From: Cytobacillus oceanisediminis
GTDB taxonomy: Bacteria; Bacillota; Bacilli; Bacillales; Cytobacillaceae
Assembly (NCBI RefSeq): GCF_007830235.1
Contig: NZ_VLKI01000005.1
Location: 186,001 to 250,000 of the forward strand
DNA length: 64,000 nucleotides
Direction: 5' to 3'
Part shown: positions 28,493 to 40,296 of the stretch, one piece after another
Numbering within the stretch: position 1 is the stretch's first letter
Layout: every line of letters begins with the position of its first letter
The notes under the pieces: generated by a model
What the model was told of the DNA's origin: nothing
The model's input: only the letters and a program-made list of their open reading frames with translations
The model's database searches: none
Translations under genes and position numbers: made by a program

Positions 28493-28574
28493 ACTATAGA
28501 TTAACAAAATCTTTCAATCGGCCCTAAAGCATAAATTGAAAGATAAGAGATTTTATATTTTTTAATTTAGATAA

Positions 28575-28698
28575 CTGTCCAGCTCCAGCGCCTACCCCCT
28601 CGAGGTCACAAGCCAATCCTCCCAGAAAGGTAAAGAACACCTTCCCGGGAGGCTCGTCTTGTGCTTGTCGGGGGTGAGCAAGGCGCTTTCGCTTTTCT
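28575..28698 (+). repeat. Long-hairpin intergenic repeat, copy C (most regular)
   Basis: CTGTCCAGCTCCAGCGCC, CCCCCTCGAGGTCACAAG, then the mirror parts CTTGTGCTTGTCGGGGGTGA and AAGGCGCTTTCGCTTTTCT. AGCGCC/GGCGCT, CCCCC/GGGGG and CACAAG/CTTGTG pair to form a long interrupted stem about 110 nt long. It fills the cdsA-dxr gap and ends only a few bases before the dxr ribosome site. Confidence 0.85.
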
Positions 28699-28712
28699 AA
28701 CAGGAGGAGACT

Positions 28713-29855
28713 ATGAAACATATTAGCTTAATGGGTGCGACAGGTTCAATTGGGACACAGACCCTTGATATTATTAAGGGACACCCTGAGGATTTTAAGC
28801 TTGCAGCAATGTCTGCCGGCAGGAATATAGATTTGGCCAGGAAAATGATCCGGGATTTTAAGCCGGAACTTGTATCAGTTTCAGAAAAAAAATTCGCAGA
28901 TACTCTTAAAGCTGAATTTCCCGGCATAACATTTACATATGGACACAATGGTTTGATAGAGGTGGCAGTTTACCCGAAATCAGATATTCTAGTTAATGCA
29001 GTATTGGGAAGTGTGGGACTTGATCCGACATTGCAGGCGATCGAGGAAAAGAAAACAATTGCAATTGCAAACAAAGAAACCCTTGTAACAGCCGGCCACC
29101 TTGTAATGGAAGCAGCAAAGCGGAATGGTGTTCAGCTTCTTCCGGTAGACAGCGAACACTCTGCTATTTTTCAATCCTTGCAGGGAGAGAAGGAGAAGAA
29201 TATTGAAAGGCTAATTTTGACTGCTTCTGGTGGAAGCTTCAGAGACCGTACCCGCAAGGAACTTGAAAATGTTACGGTTGAAGAAGCGCTTAATCATCCA
29301 AATTGGTCAATGGGAGCGAAAATCACCATTGATTCTGCGACAATGATGAATAAAGGGCTTGAAGTAATTGAGGCCCATTGGCTTTTTTCCATGGAGTACA
29401 GCAAAATAGATGTTTTGCTTCACAAGGAAAGCATTATTCATTCAATGGTAGAGTTCCATGATAGCAGTGTTATTGCACAGCTTGGTACCCCGGACATGAG
29501 AGTCCCCATTCAATATGCCTTAACTTATCCTGACAGGCTGCCGCTGCCTTCAGCTACCAGGCTGAACCTTGCTGAAATTGGAAAACTCCATTTTGCAGAA
29601 ATGGATTTCGGGCGTTTCCGCTGTCTGCAGTTTGCTTATGAAGCGGGCAAAGCTGGCGGTACGATGCCAGCCGTACTTAATGCAGCAAACGAAGCTGCTG
29701 TTGCTGCCTTCTTAGATGGAAAGATAACATTCCTGCAAATAGAAGACTTCATCGAAAGAGCATTAAACAACCATGATAAAATCTCCAATCCAAGTCTTGC
29801 CCAAATTCAGGAGACAGACTTGGAAACGAGAAAATATGTTAACTCGCTTCTATAA
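28713..29855 (+). CDS. dxr: 1-deoxy-D-xylulose 5-phosphate reductoisomerase
   Basis: Dxr (IspC) makes 2-C-methyl-D-erythritol 4-phosphate in the MEP isoprenoid pathway, feeding UppS. The 380-aa protein has the NADPH fold ([16 protein letters not shown]), NKETLVTAG, metal/substrate loop [11 protein letters not shown], and the flexible-loop region [21 protein letters not shown] (28702-28708) immediately follows repeat copy C and precedes ATG 28713. Confidence 0.97.
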   Translation: MKHISLMGATGSIGTQTLDIIKGHPEDFKLAAMSAGRNIDLARKMIRDFKPELVSVSEKKFADTLKAEFPGITFTYGHNGLIEVAVYPKSDILVNAVLGSVGLDPTLQAIEEKKTIAIANKETLVTAGHLVMEAAKRNGVQLLPVDSEHSAIFQSLQGEKEKNIERLILTASGGSFRDRTRKELENVTVEEALNHPNWSMGAKITIDSATMMNKGLEVIEAHWLFSMEYSKIDVLLHKESIIHSMVEFHDSSVIAQLGTPDMRVPIQYALTYPDRLPLPSATRLNLAEIGKLHFAEMDFGRFRCLQFAYEAGKAGGTMPAVLNAANEAAVAAFLDGKITFLQIEDFIERALNNHDKISNPSLAQIQETDLETRKYVNSLL

Positions 29856-29979
29856 GCTTGAGTTCAAACGCTGAAAGCTGCTTCTAGGAAATTTCTCAGC
29901 CGAATGGGTGGCTGGCACGATGCGCCATGTGTTTTTTTCAGCATAATTTGAACAACCTCTAAACAAAGGTGGTTAAAAC

Positions 29980-31242
29980 TTGAGTACAGTAATAGCCTTT
30001 ATCGTTATATTTGGGGCATTGGTATTTTTCCATGAACTTGGACATTTAATTTTTGCTAAAAGAGCTGGAATCCTATGCCGGGAATTTGCTATAGGCTTTG
30101 GACCGAAAGTATTTTCATTTAAGAAAGATGAAACAGTATATACAATACGCCTTCTTCCGATCGGCGGATTTGTGCGCATGGCCGGAGAGGACCCCGAAAT
30201 GGTGGAAATCAAGCCTGGATATCGCATTGGTTTGATCCTGGATGGAAGCGAAGAAGTAAGCAAAATTATTTTAAATAATAAAGAAAAATACCCGGAAGCA
30301 AGAATCATTGAGGTTGAACACGCTGATATTGAGCACGACCTTGTGATTAAAGGGTATGTGGAAGGCGAAGAGGAAGAAACACTCAAAGTGTTTAAGATCA
30401 GTCCTTCCGCCGTCTTAATTGAGGATGGGGCAGAAACACTTATTGCTCCATATGACCGCCAATTTGCTTCAAAGACATTGGGGCAAAGGACGATGGCGAT
30501 ATTCGCCGGCCCTATGATGAATTTTGTGCTTGCCTTTATCGTTTTTGTGTTAATTGCCTTATTGCAAGGGATTCCAACAAATGAGCCTGCACTTGGAAAA
30601 TTGACTCCTGATGGTGCAGCCTATGAGGCTGGCCTAAAGGAAGGGGATATTGTCCACAGTGTTGATGGAGCTGAAATTTCAAGCTGGTCCGACGTTGTTG
30701 AAATCATCCGCCAAAACCCGAATGAAGAGCTTGAATTTTCGGTGGACAGAAATGGTGAAGAGCTAAACATTCCGGTTACACCAAAGGTTCAGGATGTTGA
30801 AGGCGAAAAAATTGGGATTATCGGTGTTTACAGCCCCATGGAAAAATCACCGTTAAAAGCCATTACCTATGGAGCAAAAGAAACATATTTCTGGACAAAA
30901 GAAATCTTTATCATGCTAGGAAAGCTGGTAACAGGGCAATTCTCTATTGATGCCCTATCAGGTCCTGTCGGCATTTATGTTTCTACAGATACAGTCGCTA
31001 AGTCAGGCATCTATTATCTGATGAAATGGGCGGGCATTCTGAGTATTAACCTTGGGATTATGAACTTGCTTCCTATTCCTGCTCTTGACGGCGGAAGATT
31101 GATGTTCTTTGCTGTTGAAGCTGTAAGGGGTAAACCAATTGACCGCCATAAAGAGGGAATGGTCCACTTTATTGGCTTTGCCCTTCTGATGCTTTTAATG
31201 CTTGTGGTCACTTGGAACGATATCCAGAGATTTTTCCTGTAA
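29980..31242 (+). CDS. rseP: Site-2 membrane metalloprotease RseP (RasP)
   Basis: RasP cleaves membrane substrates such as the anti-sigma factor RsiW and signal-peptide remnants. The 420-aa protein has the zinc motif H18-E19-x2-H22 in the first membrane helix, a PDZ domain (about residues 205-270, with GLKEGDIVHSVDGAEI) and the second active motif NLLPIPALDGGRL. The start is TTG 29980 with AAAGGTGGT (29965-29973) upstream. Confidence 0.95.
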   Translation: MSTVIAFIVIFGALVFFHELGHLIFAKRAGILCREFAIGFGPKVFSFKKDETVYTIRLLPIGGFVRMAGEDPEMVEIKPGYRIGLILDGSEEVSKIILNNKEKYPEARIIEVEHADIEHDLVIKGYVEGEEEETLKVFKISPSAVLIEDGAETLIAPYDRQFASKTLGQRTMAIFAGPMMNFVLAFIVFVLIALLQGIPTNEPALGKLTPDGAAYEAGLKEGDIVHSVDGAEISSWSDVVEIIRQNPNEELEFSVDRNGEELNIPVTPKVQDVEGEKIGIIGVYSPMEKSPLKAITYGAKETYFWTKEIFIMLGKLVTGQFSIDALSGPVGIYVSTDTVAKSGIYYLMKWAGILSINLGIMNLLPIPALDGGRLMFFAVEAVRGKPIDRHKEGMVHFIGFALLMLLMLVVTWNDIQRFFL

Positions 31243-31265
31243 AATTCACAAACGTTTCATGAAAG

Positions 31266-31341
31266 AGAAGGGTAAAGTCTTCGGCCATCCGGATAGCAGC
31301 CAATGCCGATTTCCGGAAGGACAGGGATTGCCCTTCTTTTA
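31266..31341 (+). terminator. Hairpin with T-rich end between rseP and proS
   Basis: AGAAGGGTAA (31266-31275) pairs with TTGCCCTTCT (31328-31337) followed by TTTATT. Inside lies a second stem (CCGG ... CCGG region, 31288-31315). It could be the rseP terminator or an attenuator in a proS leader. Confidence 0.5.
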
Positions 31342-31417
31342 TTCAAAAACAGGTTGCAGTTGGATGCCAGTTAAACTGGCTTACATATTTGATAATAATA
31401 AATAGAGGTGCTATTAA

Positions 31418-33121
<1,704 letters not shown>

Positions 33122-33194
33122 ACTGGACTGCTTATGTAATCTGGGCTTAAGCCAGCTGCCCTTTTTACAATAGCATTCAATCGCTAATCCTGAT

Positions 33195-33224
33195 AAACGG
33201 GTTCCAAAACGGAATCCGTTTTTT
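33195..33224 (+). terminator. Terminator after proS
   Basis: AACGGGTTCC pairs with GGAATCCGTT (33211-33220, with a G-U) followed by TTTT. Confidence 0.82.
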
Positions 33225-33266
33225 CAATCACTAGAAAATAAATGAAGTTTTTTAGCAGAGTCTATA

Positions 33267-33275
33267 TGTTATAAT
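33267..33275 (+). promoter_or_regulatory. Promoter of polC (extended -10)
   Basis: TGT-TATAAT at 33267-33275, about 110 bp before polC. The -35 region is T-rich (TTTTTA about 33248) and poor, which is acceptable for extended -10 promoters. Confidence 0.5.
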
Positions 33276-33387
33276 TAAGTTCGTCTGTCATTTTTGCTAT
33301 GGCAATAGCGTATGTGACATTAAAACTTAACTGATATAACAATTAAAAATAGAGAACTAGATTATTGAATGGATGGGAGAGAGAAAG

Positions 33388-36300
33388 ATGAGCGAACCGT
33401 CTAGATTCCAGCTCTTGCTCCAGCAGATGCAGCTTACCGAAGATGCCTTTGTTCAACACTTTCATGATGCCCAGATTGAAAGGGTTGTAGTGGAAAGGCA
33501 TTCACGGAAATGGCATTTTTATTTTGTCTTTCCGCGCATTTTGCCTTGCAGTGTCTATAGCCGCTTTACAGATCAGCTGGAAAAGTCATTTTCCCATATT
33601 GCAGAAATCTCCTATAGCATTTCTGTGCAAAATCAGGATTTTACTGAAAAGCTTGTTCTTGAATACTGGCACAGCTGTATTCAGGAGATGGATGGCATGG
33701 CACCGCCGCTAATCAAGCTATTGAATGAACAAGTTCCTTCTGTACAGGGCAATAAGATTATCATCAAGGTGCGAAATGAATTGGAAGGCCTCTCAATTAA
33801 AAAGAAATATGCTGGCACCATTTCAGATGTACTTCAGCTATTTGGATTTCCTGCATTAGTAATTGATACAGAGGTTTCTGCAGAAGGCTCTAATGAAGAA
33901 TATGAAAAGTTCATGGAGGCAAAACGGAAAGAGGACCACGAGCGCGGACTTCAGGCAGCGATTGAAATGCAAAAGAAAGAAGCCGAAGCAGAATCAGCTG
34001 ACAATTCAGCTCCTCAAGGCCCTCTAACAATCGGTCTTACGATTAAAGATGATGCCGATTACCGCAAATTGATCGATATCGTAGATGAAGAGCGGCGTGT
34101 TGCGATTGAAGGATATGTTTTTGCTGCCGAAACAAGGGAGCTTCGCAGCGGCAGAACATTATTAACTTTTAAAGTTACCGATTACACTAGCTCCATACTT
34201 GTAAAAATGTTCTCGCGTGACAAAGAGGATGCGGCCCTTTTCCAGCACGTTCAAAAAGGTATGTGGCTTAAGGTCCGCGGCAGCGTACAGAATGATACCT
34301 TTGTCCGTGACCTGGTCATGATTGGCAATGATATAAATGAAATTAAGCCTATACAAAGGCAGGATACTGCTCCTGCTGAAGAAAAAAGGGTGGAATTGCA
34401 TCTTCACACCCCAATGAGCCAAATGGATGCCGTTTCATCTGTGAGCGCTTTGGTTTCCCAAGCAAAAAAATGGGGGCATAAAGCAGTCGCCATAACGGAC
34501 CATGCAGTAGCCCAGTCATTTCCTGAAGCATTCGGTGCCGGGAAAAAGAATGACATCAAAATTCTATATGGAATCGAAGCCAACCTTGTAGATGATGGGG
34601 TGCCAATTGCTTATAATGACGCCCATCGCAGGTTGACTGAAGATACCTATGTGGTTTTTGACGTTGAAACAACAGGTTTATCAGCCGTTTATGATACGAT
34701 CATCGAGCTTGCGGCTGTAAAGATACATGATGGTGAAATCATTGACCGGTTTGAATCCTTTGCAAATCCTCATCATCCGCTGTCAGCAACGACCATTAAT
34801 TTGACAGGTATAACGGATGATCTAGTTGAAAATGCACCAGAAGTAGAAGAGGTTCTGCAAAAATTCCATGAGTGGGCAGGGGACGCCGTTTTGGTAGCCC
34901 ATAACGCATCCTTCGATATGGGTTTCCTTAATGTCGGCTATAAAAAGATCGGCATAGGAAAGGCCACTAATCCTGTTATTGATACGCTGGAACTTGCCCG
35001 CTTTTTATATCCGGACATGAAAAATCATCGTCTGAATACATTGGCGAAAAAGTTTGATGTTGAACTTACCCAGCATCACCGTGCCATTTACGATGCAGAA
35101 GCTACTGGTTATCTGCTTCTAAAGATGCTGAAGCATGCAGACGAAAAAGGGATTGAATTCCATGATCAATTTAATGATAATATGGGCCAGGGCAATGCTT
35201 ATCAGCGTGCCAGACCATACCATTGCACGCTTCTTGCCCAATCAGAAGCAGGCCTGAAAAACCTTTTCAAGCTTGTATCGATTGCTCATCTTGAGTACTT
35301 TTACAGAGTTCCCCGAATTCCCAGATCCGTGCTGCAAAAGCATCGTGAAGGAATTCTGGTGGGATCTGCCTGTGACAAAGGTGAAGTATTTGAAGGTATG
35401 ATGCAGAAATCACCTGATGAAGTGGAAGATACGGCCCAATTCTATGATTATCTTGAAGTCCATCCGAAAGATGTATATGCCCACCTCTTGGAGCTTGAAC
35501 TGGTAAGAGATGAAAAAGCCCTGGAGGAGATTATCGGCAATATTGTAAAGCTTGGGGACAAGCTGGGACTTCCGGTGGTGGCTACTGGAAATGTACACTA
35601 TCTTAACCCTAATGATAAAATCTACCGAAAGATTCTCGTAAATTCCCAGGGAGGCGCTAATCCGCTTAACCGCCATAAGCTGCCTGATGTTCACTTCAGG
35701 ACAACAAATGAAATGCTTGATGCCTTCTCTTTCCTTGGAAAAGAGAAAGCGAAGGAAATAGTCGTTGAAAATACCAATAAAATAGCAGATATGATTGATG
35801 AAATAAAACCGATTAAAGATGATTTGTATACGCCTAAAATAGAAGGCGCAGATGAAGAGATGCGAAGTATGAGTTATGGTATGGCCAGAAAAATTTATGG
35901 AGATCGGCTTCCGGAAATTGTTGAAGCCCGCCTTGAAAAAGAGCTGAAGAGTATTATCGGGCATGGGTTCGCGGTTATTTACCTGATTTCCCACAAGCTT
36001 GTAAAAAAATCACTGGATGATGGCTATCTTGTTGGTTCGCGTGGATCAGTCGGATCCTCATTTGTCGCAACCATGACTGAAATTACAGAGGTAAACCCGC
36101 TCCCGCCGCATTATGTATGCCCTGAATGCAAAACTTCAGAGTTTTTTAATGACGGATCAGTCGGGTCCGGTTTCGACCTGCCTGATAAGGATTGCCCGAA
36201 TTGCGGAGCAAAATATAAAAAAGATGGCCATGATATCCCCTTCGAAACCTTCCTCGGTTTCAAAGGGGACAAGGTTCCCGATATCGATTTGAACTTCTCG

Positions 36301-37698
36301 GGTGAGTACCAGCCAAGAGCCCATAACTATACCAAAGTGCTGTTCGGGGAAGATTATGTCTATCGTGCAGGAACTATTGGCACTGTTGCAGATAAGACGG
36401 CTTACGGTTATGTAAAAGCTTATCAGCAGGACAACAACCTGCAAATTCGGGGCGCGGAAATTGATAGGCTGGCTTCCGGCTGCACCGGGGTAAAACGGAC
36501 AACCGGACAGCATCCGGGCGGTATTATCGTTGTTCCAGATTACATGGATATTTACGATTTCTCGCCAATCCAGTTCCCTGCAGATGACCGGACATCTGAA
36601 TGGAAGACAACTCACTTTGACTTCCATTCCATTCACGATAACCTTCTGAAACTGGATATACTGGGACACGATGATCCGACGGTCATCAGGATGCTGCAGG
36701 ATCTTAGCGGCATCGATCCAAAAACAATTCCTACTGACGACCCTGAAGTGATGAAGATTTTTAGCGGTCCAGAGTCTCTGGGGGTAACAGAAGAGCAAAT
36801 CATGTGTAAAACTGGAACACTTGGAATCCCTGAGTTTGGTACACGGTTTGTCCGACAGATGCTTGAAGACACAAAGCCAACGACTTTCTCAGAGCTTGTC
36901 CAGATTTCAGGCCTTTCACATGGTACAGATGTTTGGCTAGGAAATGCCCAGGAATTGATCCATAATAATATTTGTAACTTGAGCGAAGTAATCGGCTGCC
37001 GTGATGACATTATGGTTTATTTGATTTATCAAGGTCTTGAGCCTGCTTTTGCTTTTAAAATAATGGAGTCCGTCCGTAAAGGTAAGGGCCTTAGCGACGA
37101 AATGGAAGCAGAAATGAGAAAGAATGAAGTGCCGGAATGGTATATTGATTCCTGCAAAAAGATAAAATACATGTTCCCTAAAGCCCATGCCGCAGCCTAT
37201 GTATTGATGGCTGTCCGGATCGCGTACTTTAAGGTCCACCATCCGCTGATGTACTACGCTGCATACTTTACTGTCCGCGCAGAGGACTTTGATGTAGATG
37301 CCATGGTAAAGGGATCACAGGCCATCCGGGCTCGCATTGAAGAAATCAATGCAAAGGGACTTGATGCTTCAACAAAAGAAAAGAATCTTTTAACCGTAAT
37401 GGAGCTGGCCTTGGAAATGAACGAAAGAGGATTTAACTTCCAGAAGGTAGACTTATACCGGTCAAGCGCCAGTGAGTTTATTATCGATGGAAATTCATTA
37501 ATCCCGCCTTTTAATTCAATTCCAGGCCTGGGAACGAACGCGGCCTTCAATATTGTTAAATCAAGAGAGGAAGGGGAATTCCTTTCTAAGGAAGATTTGC
37601 AGCAGCGCGGTAAAGTATCCAAGACCATTATTGAGTATTTAGATAATCACGGATGCCTGGAATCCCTTCCTGAGCAAAACCAGCTGTCTCTTTTCTAG
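33388..37698 (+). CDS. polC: DNA polymerase III alpha subunit, Gram-positive type PolC
   Basis: PolC is the main replicative polymerase of Firmicutes. The product is 1436 aa, next to identical in length to B. subtilis PolC (1437). Parts in order: OB domain (about 230-330), PHP domain start ([17 protein letters not shown]) interrupted by a DEDDh 3'-5' exonuclease ([21 protein letters not shown], about 420-590), rest of PHP, palm/fingers with a zinc-type knuckle ([18 protein letters not shown]) and [20 protein letters not shown], and a C-terminal duplex-binding part. I prefer ATG 33388 over 33373 because GGGAGAG lies well placed before it. Confidence 0.97.
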   Translation: MSEPSRFQLLLQQMQLTEDAFVQHFHDAQIERVVVERHSRKWHFYFVFPRILPCSVYSRFTDQLEKSFSHIAEISYSISVQNQDFTEKLVLEYWHSCIQEMDGMAPPLIKLLNEQVPSVQGNKIIIKVRNELEGLSIKKKYAGTISDVLQLFGFPALVIDTEVSAEGSNEEYEKFMEAKRKEDHERGLQAAIEMQKKEAEAESADNSAPQGPLTIGLTIKDDADYRKLIDIVDEERRVAIEGYVFAAETRELRSGRTLLTFKVTDYTSSILVKMFSRDKEDAALFQHVQKGMWLKVRGSVQNDTFVRDLVMIGNDINEIKPIQRQDTAPAEEKRVELHLHTPMSQMDAVSSVSALVSQAKKWGHKAVAITDHAVAQSFPEAFGAGKKNDIKILYGIEANLVDDGVPIAYNDAHRRLTEDTYVVFDVETTGLSAVYDTIIELAAVKIHDGEIIDRFESFANPHHPLSATTINLTGITDDLVENAPEVEEVLQKFHEWAGDAVLVAHNASFDMGFLNVGYKKIGIGKATNPVIDTLELARFLYPDMKNHRLNTLAKKFDVELTQHHRAIYDAEATGYLLLKMLKHADEKGIEFHDQFNDNMGQGNAYQRARPYHCTLLAQSEAGLKNLFKLVSIAHLEYFYRVPRIPRSVLQKHREGILVGSACDKGEVFEGMMQKSPDEVEDTAQFYDYLEVHPKDVYAHLLELELVRDEKALEEIIGNIVKLGDKLGLPVVATGNVHYLNPNDKIYRKILVNSQGGANPLNRHKLPDVHFRTTNEMLDAFSFLGKEKAKEIVVENTNKIADMIDEIKPIKDDLYTPKIEGADEEMRSMSYGMARKIYGDRLPEIVEARLEKELKSIIGHGFAVIYLISHKLVKKSLDDGYLVGSRGSVGSSFVATMTEITEVNPLPPHYVCPECKTSEFFNDGSVGSGFDLPDKDCPNCGAKYKKDGHDIPFETFLGFKGDKVPDIDLNFSGEYQPRAHNYTKVLFGEDYVYRAGTIGTVADKTAYGYVKAYQQDNNLQIRGAEIDRLASGCTGVKRTTGQHPGGIIVVPDYMDIYDFSPIQFPADDRTSEWKTTHFDFHSIHDNLLKLDILGHDDPTVIRMLQDLSGIDPKTIPTDDPEVMKIFSGPESLGVTEEQIMCKTGTLGIPEFGTRFVRQMLEDTKPTTFSELVQISGLSHGTDVWLGNAQELIHNNICNLSEVIGCRDDIMVYLIYQGLEPAFAFKIMESVRKGKGLSDEMEAEMRKNEVPEWYIDSCKKIKYMFPKAHAAAYVLMAVRIAYFKVHHPLMYYAAYFTVRAEDFDVDAMVKGSQAIRARIEEINAKGLDASTKEKNLLTVMELALEMNERGFNFQKVDLYRSSASEFIIDGNSLIPPFNSIPGLGTNAAFNIVKSREEGEFLSKEDLQQRGKVSKTIIEYLDNHGCLESLPEQNQLSLF

Positions 37699-37762
37699 CT
37701 TAAAGAACAGGAGAAAAAATGACTTGGTATGGTCCAAACCCTTGTGCTGACAGCTATTCCAT

Positions 37763-37791
37763 TTGCATAAAAAATTTGGTTATGGTATAGT
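37763..37791 (+). promoter_or_regulatory. Promoter of the rimP-nusA-infB operon
   Basis: TTGCAT (37763-37768), 17-bp spacer, TATAGT (37786-37791) with TG at 37783-37784. This is a good sigma-A promoter with an extended -10, giving a leader of about 135 nt before rimP. Confidence 0.75.
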
Positions 37792-37827
37792 TTTATTGGA
37801 AATACTAAGAATAACTCTCGCAAAAGG

Positions 37828-37880
37828 AAGAGTGGGGCAACCCACTCTTTCGTGTTGTGTACGGTTTTTTCCTAATAACT
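37828..37880 (+). terminator. Leader hairpin of the nusA operon, candidate attenuator
   Basis: AAGAGTGGG (37828-37836) and CCCACTCTT (37841-37849) form a perfect 9-bp stem with a GCAA tetraloop, about 30 nt into the transcript. The following tract is T/G mixed (TCGTGTTGTG), not a clean U-run, and TTTTTT comes later at 37866. NusA is reported to autoregulate this operon in B. subtilis by termination in the leader; an interrupted U-tract fits a NusA-dependent terminator. Confidence 0.6.
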
Positions 37881-37935
37881 TATATAAATTTTGAAAAAAC
37901 AAGAGCTAAGAATCCAAGTTAAAGGAGGGAAATGA

Positions 37936-38403
37936 ATGAGCAAAGTGACTGAAACGGTAGAAGAATTAGTCACCCCTATAGTGGATGAGCTTAATTTAGA
38001 ATTAGTCGACATTGAATATGTTAAAGAAGGGAAAGACTGGTTCCTTCGCGTATTTATTGATAAAGAAACTGGTGTTGATATTGAGGAATGCGGACTGGTA
38101 AGTGAAAAATTAAGTGAAAAACTTGATGCTGCAGATCCGATTCCTTACAACTATTTCTTGGAAGTTTCATCGCCGGGAGCTGAACGCCCTCTAAAAAAAG
38201 ACAAAGATTTTGTAAAAGCAGTCGGCAAAAATGTTTTCATTAAAACATACGAGCCGATTGATGGAGAAAAGACGTTCGAAGGTGTTTTAACACAATTTGA
38301 CGGCGAGACCGTTACGGTTGAAGTAAAAATCAAAACCAGAAAGAAAAGTGTGGAAATTCCTTATGAGAAGGTAGCCAATGCCCGTTTGGCCGTTATTTTT
38401 TAA
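37936..38403 (+). CDS. rimP: Ribosome maturation factor RimP
   Basis: RimP assists 30S assembly by helping S12 binding. The 155-aa protein has the N-terminal alpha/beta domain ([23 protein letters not shown]), the motif [15 protein letters not shown] and the C-terminal Sm-like barrel. AAAGGAGGG (37920-37928) precedes ATG 37936. First gene of the nusA operon. Confidence 0.96.
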   Translation: MSKVTETVEELVTPIVDELNLELVDIEYVKEGKDWFLRVFIDKETGVDIEECGLVSEKLSEKLDAADPIPYNYFLEVSSPGAERPLKKDKDFVKAVGKNVFIKTYEPIDGEKTFEGVLTQFDGETVTVEVKIKTRKKSVEIPYEKVANARLAVIF

Positions 38404-38517
38404 TGACGGCCTATTGCGGGCTTGCTTATTAAATGAAAGAAAATTGCTGTTCGGCATAAGAGGACTTCGCTTTTCCTTATCATTTTTAAAAGAGAAATAA
38501 AGGGGGATATAAATCTC

Positions 38518-39675
38518 ATGAGCAGTGAACTTTTGGATGCTCTGACATTGCTTGAGAAAGAAAAAGGCATTTCTCGCGATGTGATTATCGAAGCAATTGA
38601 AGCGGCGTTGGTGTCAGCCTACCGCAGAAACTTTAACCAGGCGCAAAATGTGCGCATCGATTTAAACCTTGGAAATGGAACAATGAGAGTATTTGCCCGC
38701 AAAGAAGTAGTAGACGAAGTGTTTGATCCTCGTCTTGAAATCTCTGTGGAGGACGCTCAAAAAATCAATCCTAACTACCAGGTGGAAGATGTTGTAGAAA
38801 TGGAAGTAACACCTAAGGATTTTGGGCGTATTGCTGCCCAGACTGCCAAGCAGGTCGTTACACAGCGTGTCCGTGAAGCGGAAAGAGGCATCATTTATTC
38901 TGAATTTATCGACCGTGAAGAAGATATCATGACGGGAATTGTCCAGCGTACAGATCCTAAGTTCATCTATGTGAGCCTTGGTAAGATTGAAGCGATCCTT
39001 CCCGCGAATGAACAAATGCCGAATGAGCACTACAAGCCCCATGACCGCATTAAGGTCTTTATCACAAAAGTTGAAAAGACAACTAAGGGACCGCAAATCT
39101 TTGTAAGCAGAACACATCCTGGACTGCTAAAAAGATTATTTGAAATTGAAGTTCCTGAAATCTATGATGGAACTGTAGAAATCAAATCTGTTGCCCGTGA
39201 AGCCGGAGACCGTTCCAAAATCTCTGTACATTCCGACAATGAAGAAGTTGATCCGGTAGGCTCATGTGTAGGGCCTAAGGGAACACGTGTCCAGGCGGTA
39301 GTAAACGAGCTAAAGGGCGAAAAAATCGATATCGTTAAATGGTCTTCAGATCCTGTCGTTTTCGTTGCTAATGCCCTGAGCCCTTCAAAAGTGCTTGATG
39401 TCATTGTGAATGAAGTTGATAAAGCGACAACTGTTGTCGTACCTGACTACCAGCTTTCATTGGCAATCGGCAAGCGCGGCCAGAATGCAAGGCTGGCAGC
39501 TAAGCTTACAGGCTGGAAGATTGACATCAAATCAGAAACAGAGGCTCGCGAATCCGGCATTTATCCGCGTGAAGAAACTTTGTTGAACTTTGACAATGAT
39601 GAGTATGAAAACGAAGAGTATGATAGTGATGCAGACTTCGCTTTTCAGGATGACCTTTTAGAGGAGAAAGAATAG
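38518..39675 (+). CDS. nusA: Transcription termination/antitermination factor NusA
   Basis: NusA binds RNA polymerase and nascent RNA, affecting pausing and intrinsic termination. The 385-aa protein has the N-terminal RNAP-binding domain (about 1-125), S1 domain (about 135-200) and two KH domains ([43 protein letters not shown]). The acidic tail is short, without the C-terminal repeats of enterobacterial NusA. GGGGG at 38502-38506 is the ribosome site. Confidence 0.97.
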   Translation: MSSELLDALTLLEKEKGISRDVIIEAIEAALVSAYRRNFNQAQNVRIDLNLGNGTMRVFARKEVVDEVFDPRLEISVEDAQKINPNYQVEDVVEMEVTPKDFGRIAAQTAKQVVTQRVREAERGIIYSEFIDREEDIMTGIVQRTDPKFIYVSLGKIEAILPANEQMPNEHYKPHDRIKVFITKVEKTTKGPQIFVSRTHPGLLKRLFEIEVPEIYDGTVEIKSVAREAGDRSKISVHSDNEEVDPVGSCVGPKGTRVQAVVNELKGEKIDIVKWSSDPVVFVANALSPSKVLDVIVNEVDKATTVVVPDYQLSLAIGKRGQNARLAAKLTGWKIDIKSETEARESGIYPREETLLNFDNDEYENEEYDSDADFAFQDDLLEEKE

Positions 39676-39693
39676 GGAAAGAGGTGGATGATC

Positions 39694-39978
39694 GTGAACA
39701 GCCGTAAAAAAGTTCCTTTGCGAAAATGTGTCGCTACCGGTGAAATGAGACCGAAAAAAGAACTCGTTCGCATCGTTCGCTCCAAAGAAGGAGAAGTTTC
39801 TGTAGACCCGACCGGAAAAAAATCAGGGCGCGGCGCTTATCTTTCCAAAGAAAAGGAAGCAGTGTTACTAGCCAAAAAGAAGAATATCTTAGCCAATCAA
39901 TTAGAAGTTTCCATAGATGAATCTATTTATGAAGAACTTTTGGAGTTAATAGAGAAGGAGAAACGGCAATCCAAATGA
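39694..39978 (+). CDS. rnpM: YlxR family RNA-binding protein (RnpM)
   Basis: YlxR/RnpM is reported to bind RNase P RNA and modulate its activity. The 94-aa basic protein has the family motif [20 protein letters not shown] and [12 protein letters not shown] 39694 is preferred because AAAGAGG (39678-39684) is 9 nt away, whereas the in-frame ATG 39688 is only 3 nt away; the GTG start also matches the family's usual N-terminus. It overlaps ylxQ by 4 bp. Confidence 0.93.
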   Translation: MNSRKKVPLRKCVATGEMRPKKELVRIVRSKEGEVSVDPTGKKSGRGAYLSKEKEAVLLAKKKNILANQLEVSIDESIYEELLELIEKEKRQSK

Positions 39979-40277
39979 ACTCAAATAAATGGATGTCATT
40001 GCTTGGCTTAGCCAATCGGGCACGGAAAATTACTTCGGGAGAAGAGCTTGCTGTTAAAGATATCAGAAACGGCAAAGCAAAGCTTGTTTTGCTGTCTGCA
40101 GATGCATCCGCAAATACGACAAAAAAGGTTACAGATAAATGTAAATCATACGGGGTTCCTTATAAGCTTATAGAAAACCGGGAAATGCTCGGCCAAGCTA
40201 TAGGGAAAGAAGCCCGCGTTGTTGTGGCAGTATTAGATGCCGGATTTGCAAAAAAGCTGTTAACGTTGCTCGATTAA
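39975..40277 (+). CDS. ylxQ: L7Ae-family ribosomal protein YlxQ
   Basis: YlxQ is an L7Ae/L30e-fold RNA-binding protein, kink-turn binding in related proteins. The 100-aa product has [33 protein letters not shown] and the end region [13 protein letters not shown]. The ATG overlaps the rnpM stop. Exact role in Bacillus is not settled; the operon suggests translation or RNA processing. Confidence 0.93.
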   Translation: MNSNKWMSLLGLANRARKITSGEELAVKDIRNGKAKLVLLSADASANTTKKVTDKCKSYGVPYKLIENREMLGQAIGKEARVVVAVLDAGFAKKLLTLLD

Positions 40278-40296
40278 TACTAGCGGGGGTGAAAGT

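Noticed and set aside
29856..29979. Terminator between dxr and rseP
   Set aside because: A T-run is present at 29931-29938, but I found no stem longer than 4 bp directly before it.
31243..31417. Possible T-box leader for proS
   Set aside because: No specifier loop or T-box consensus could be found.
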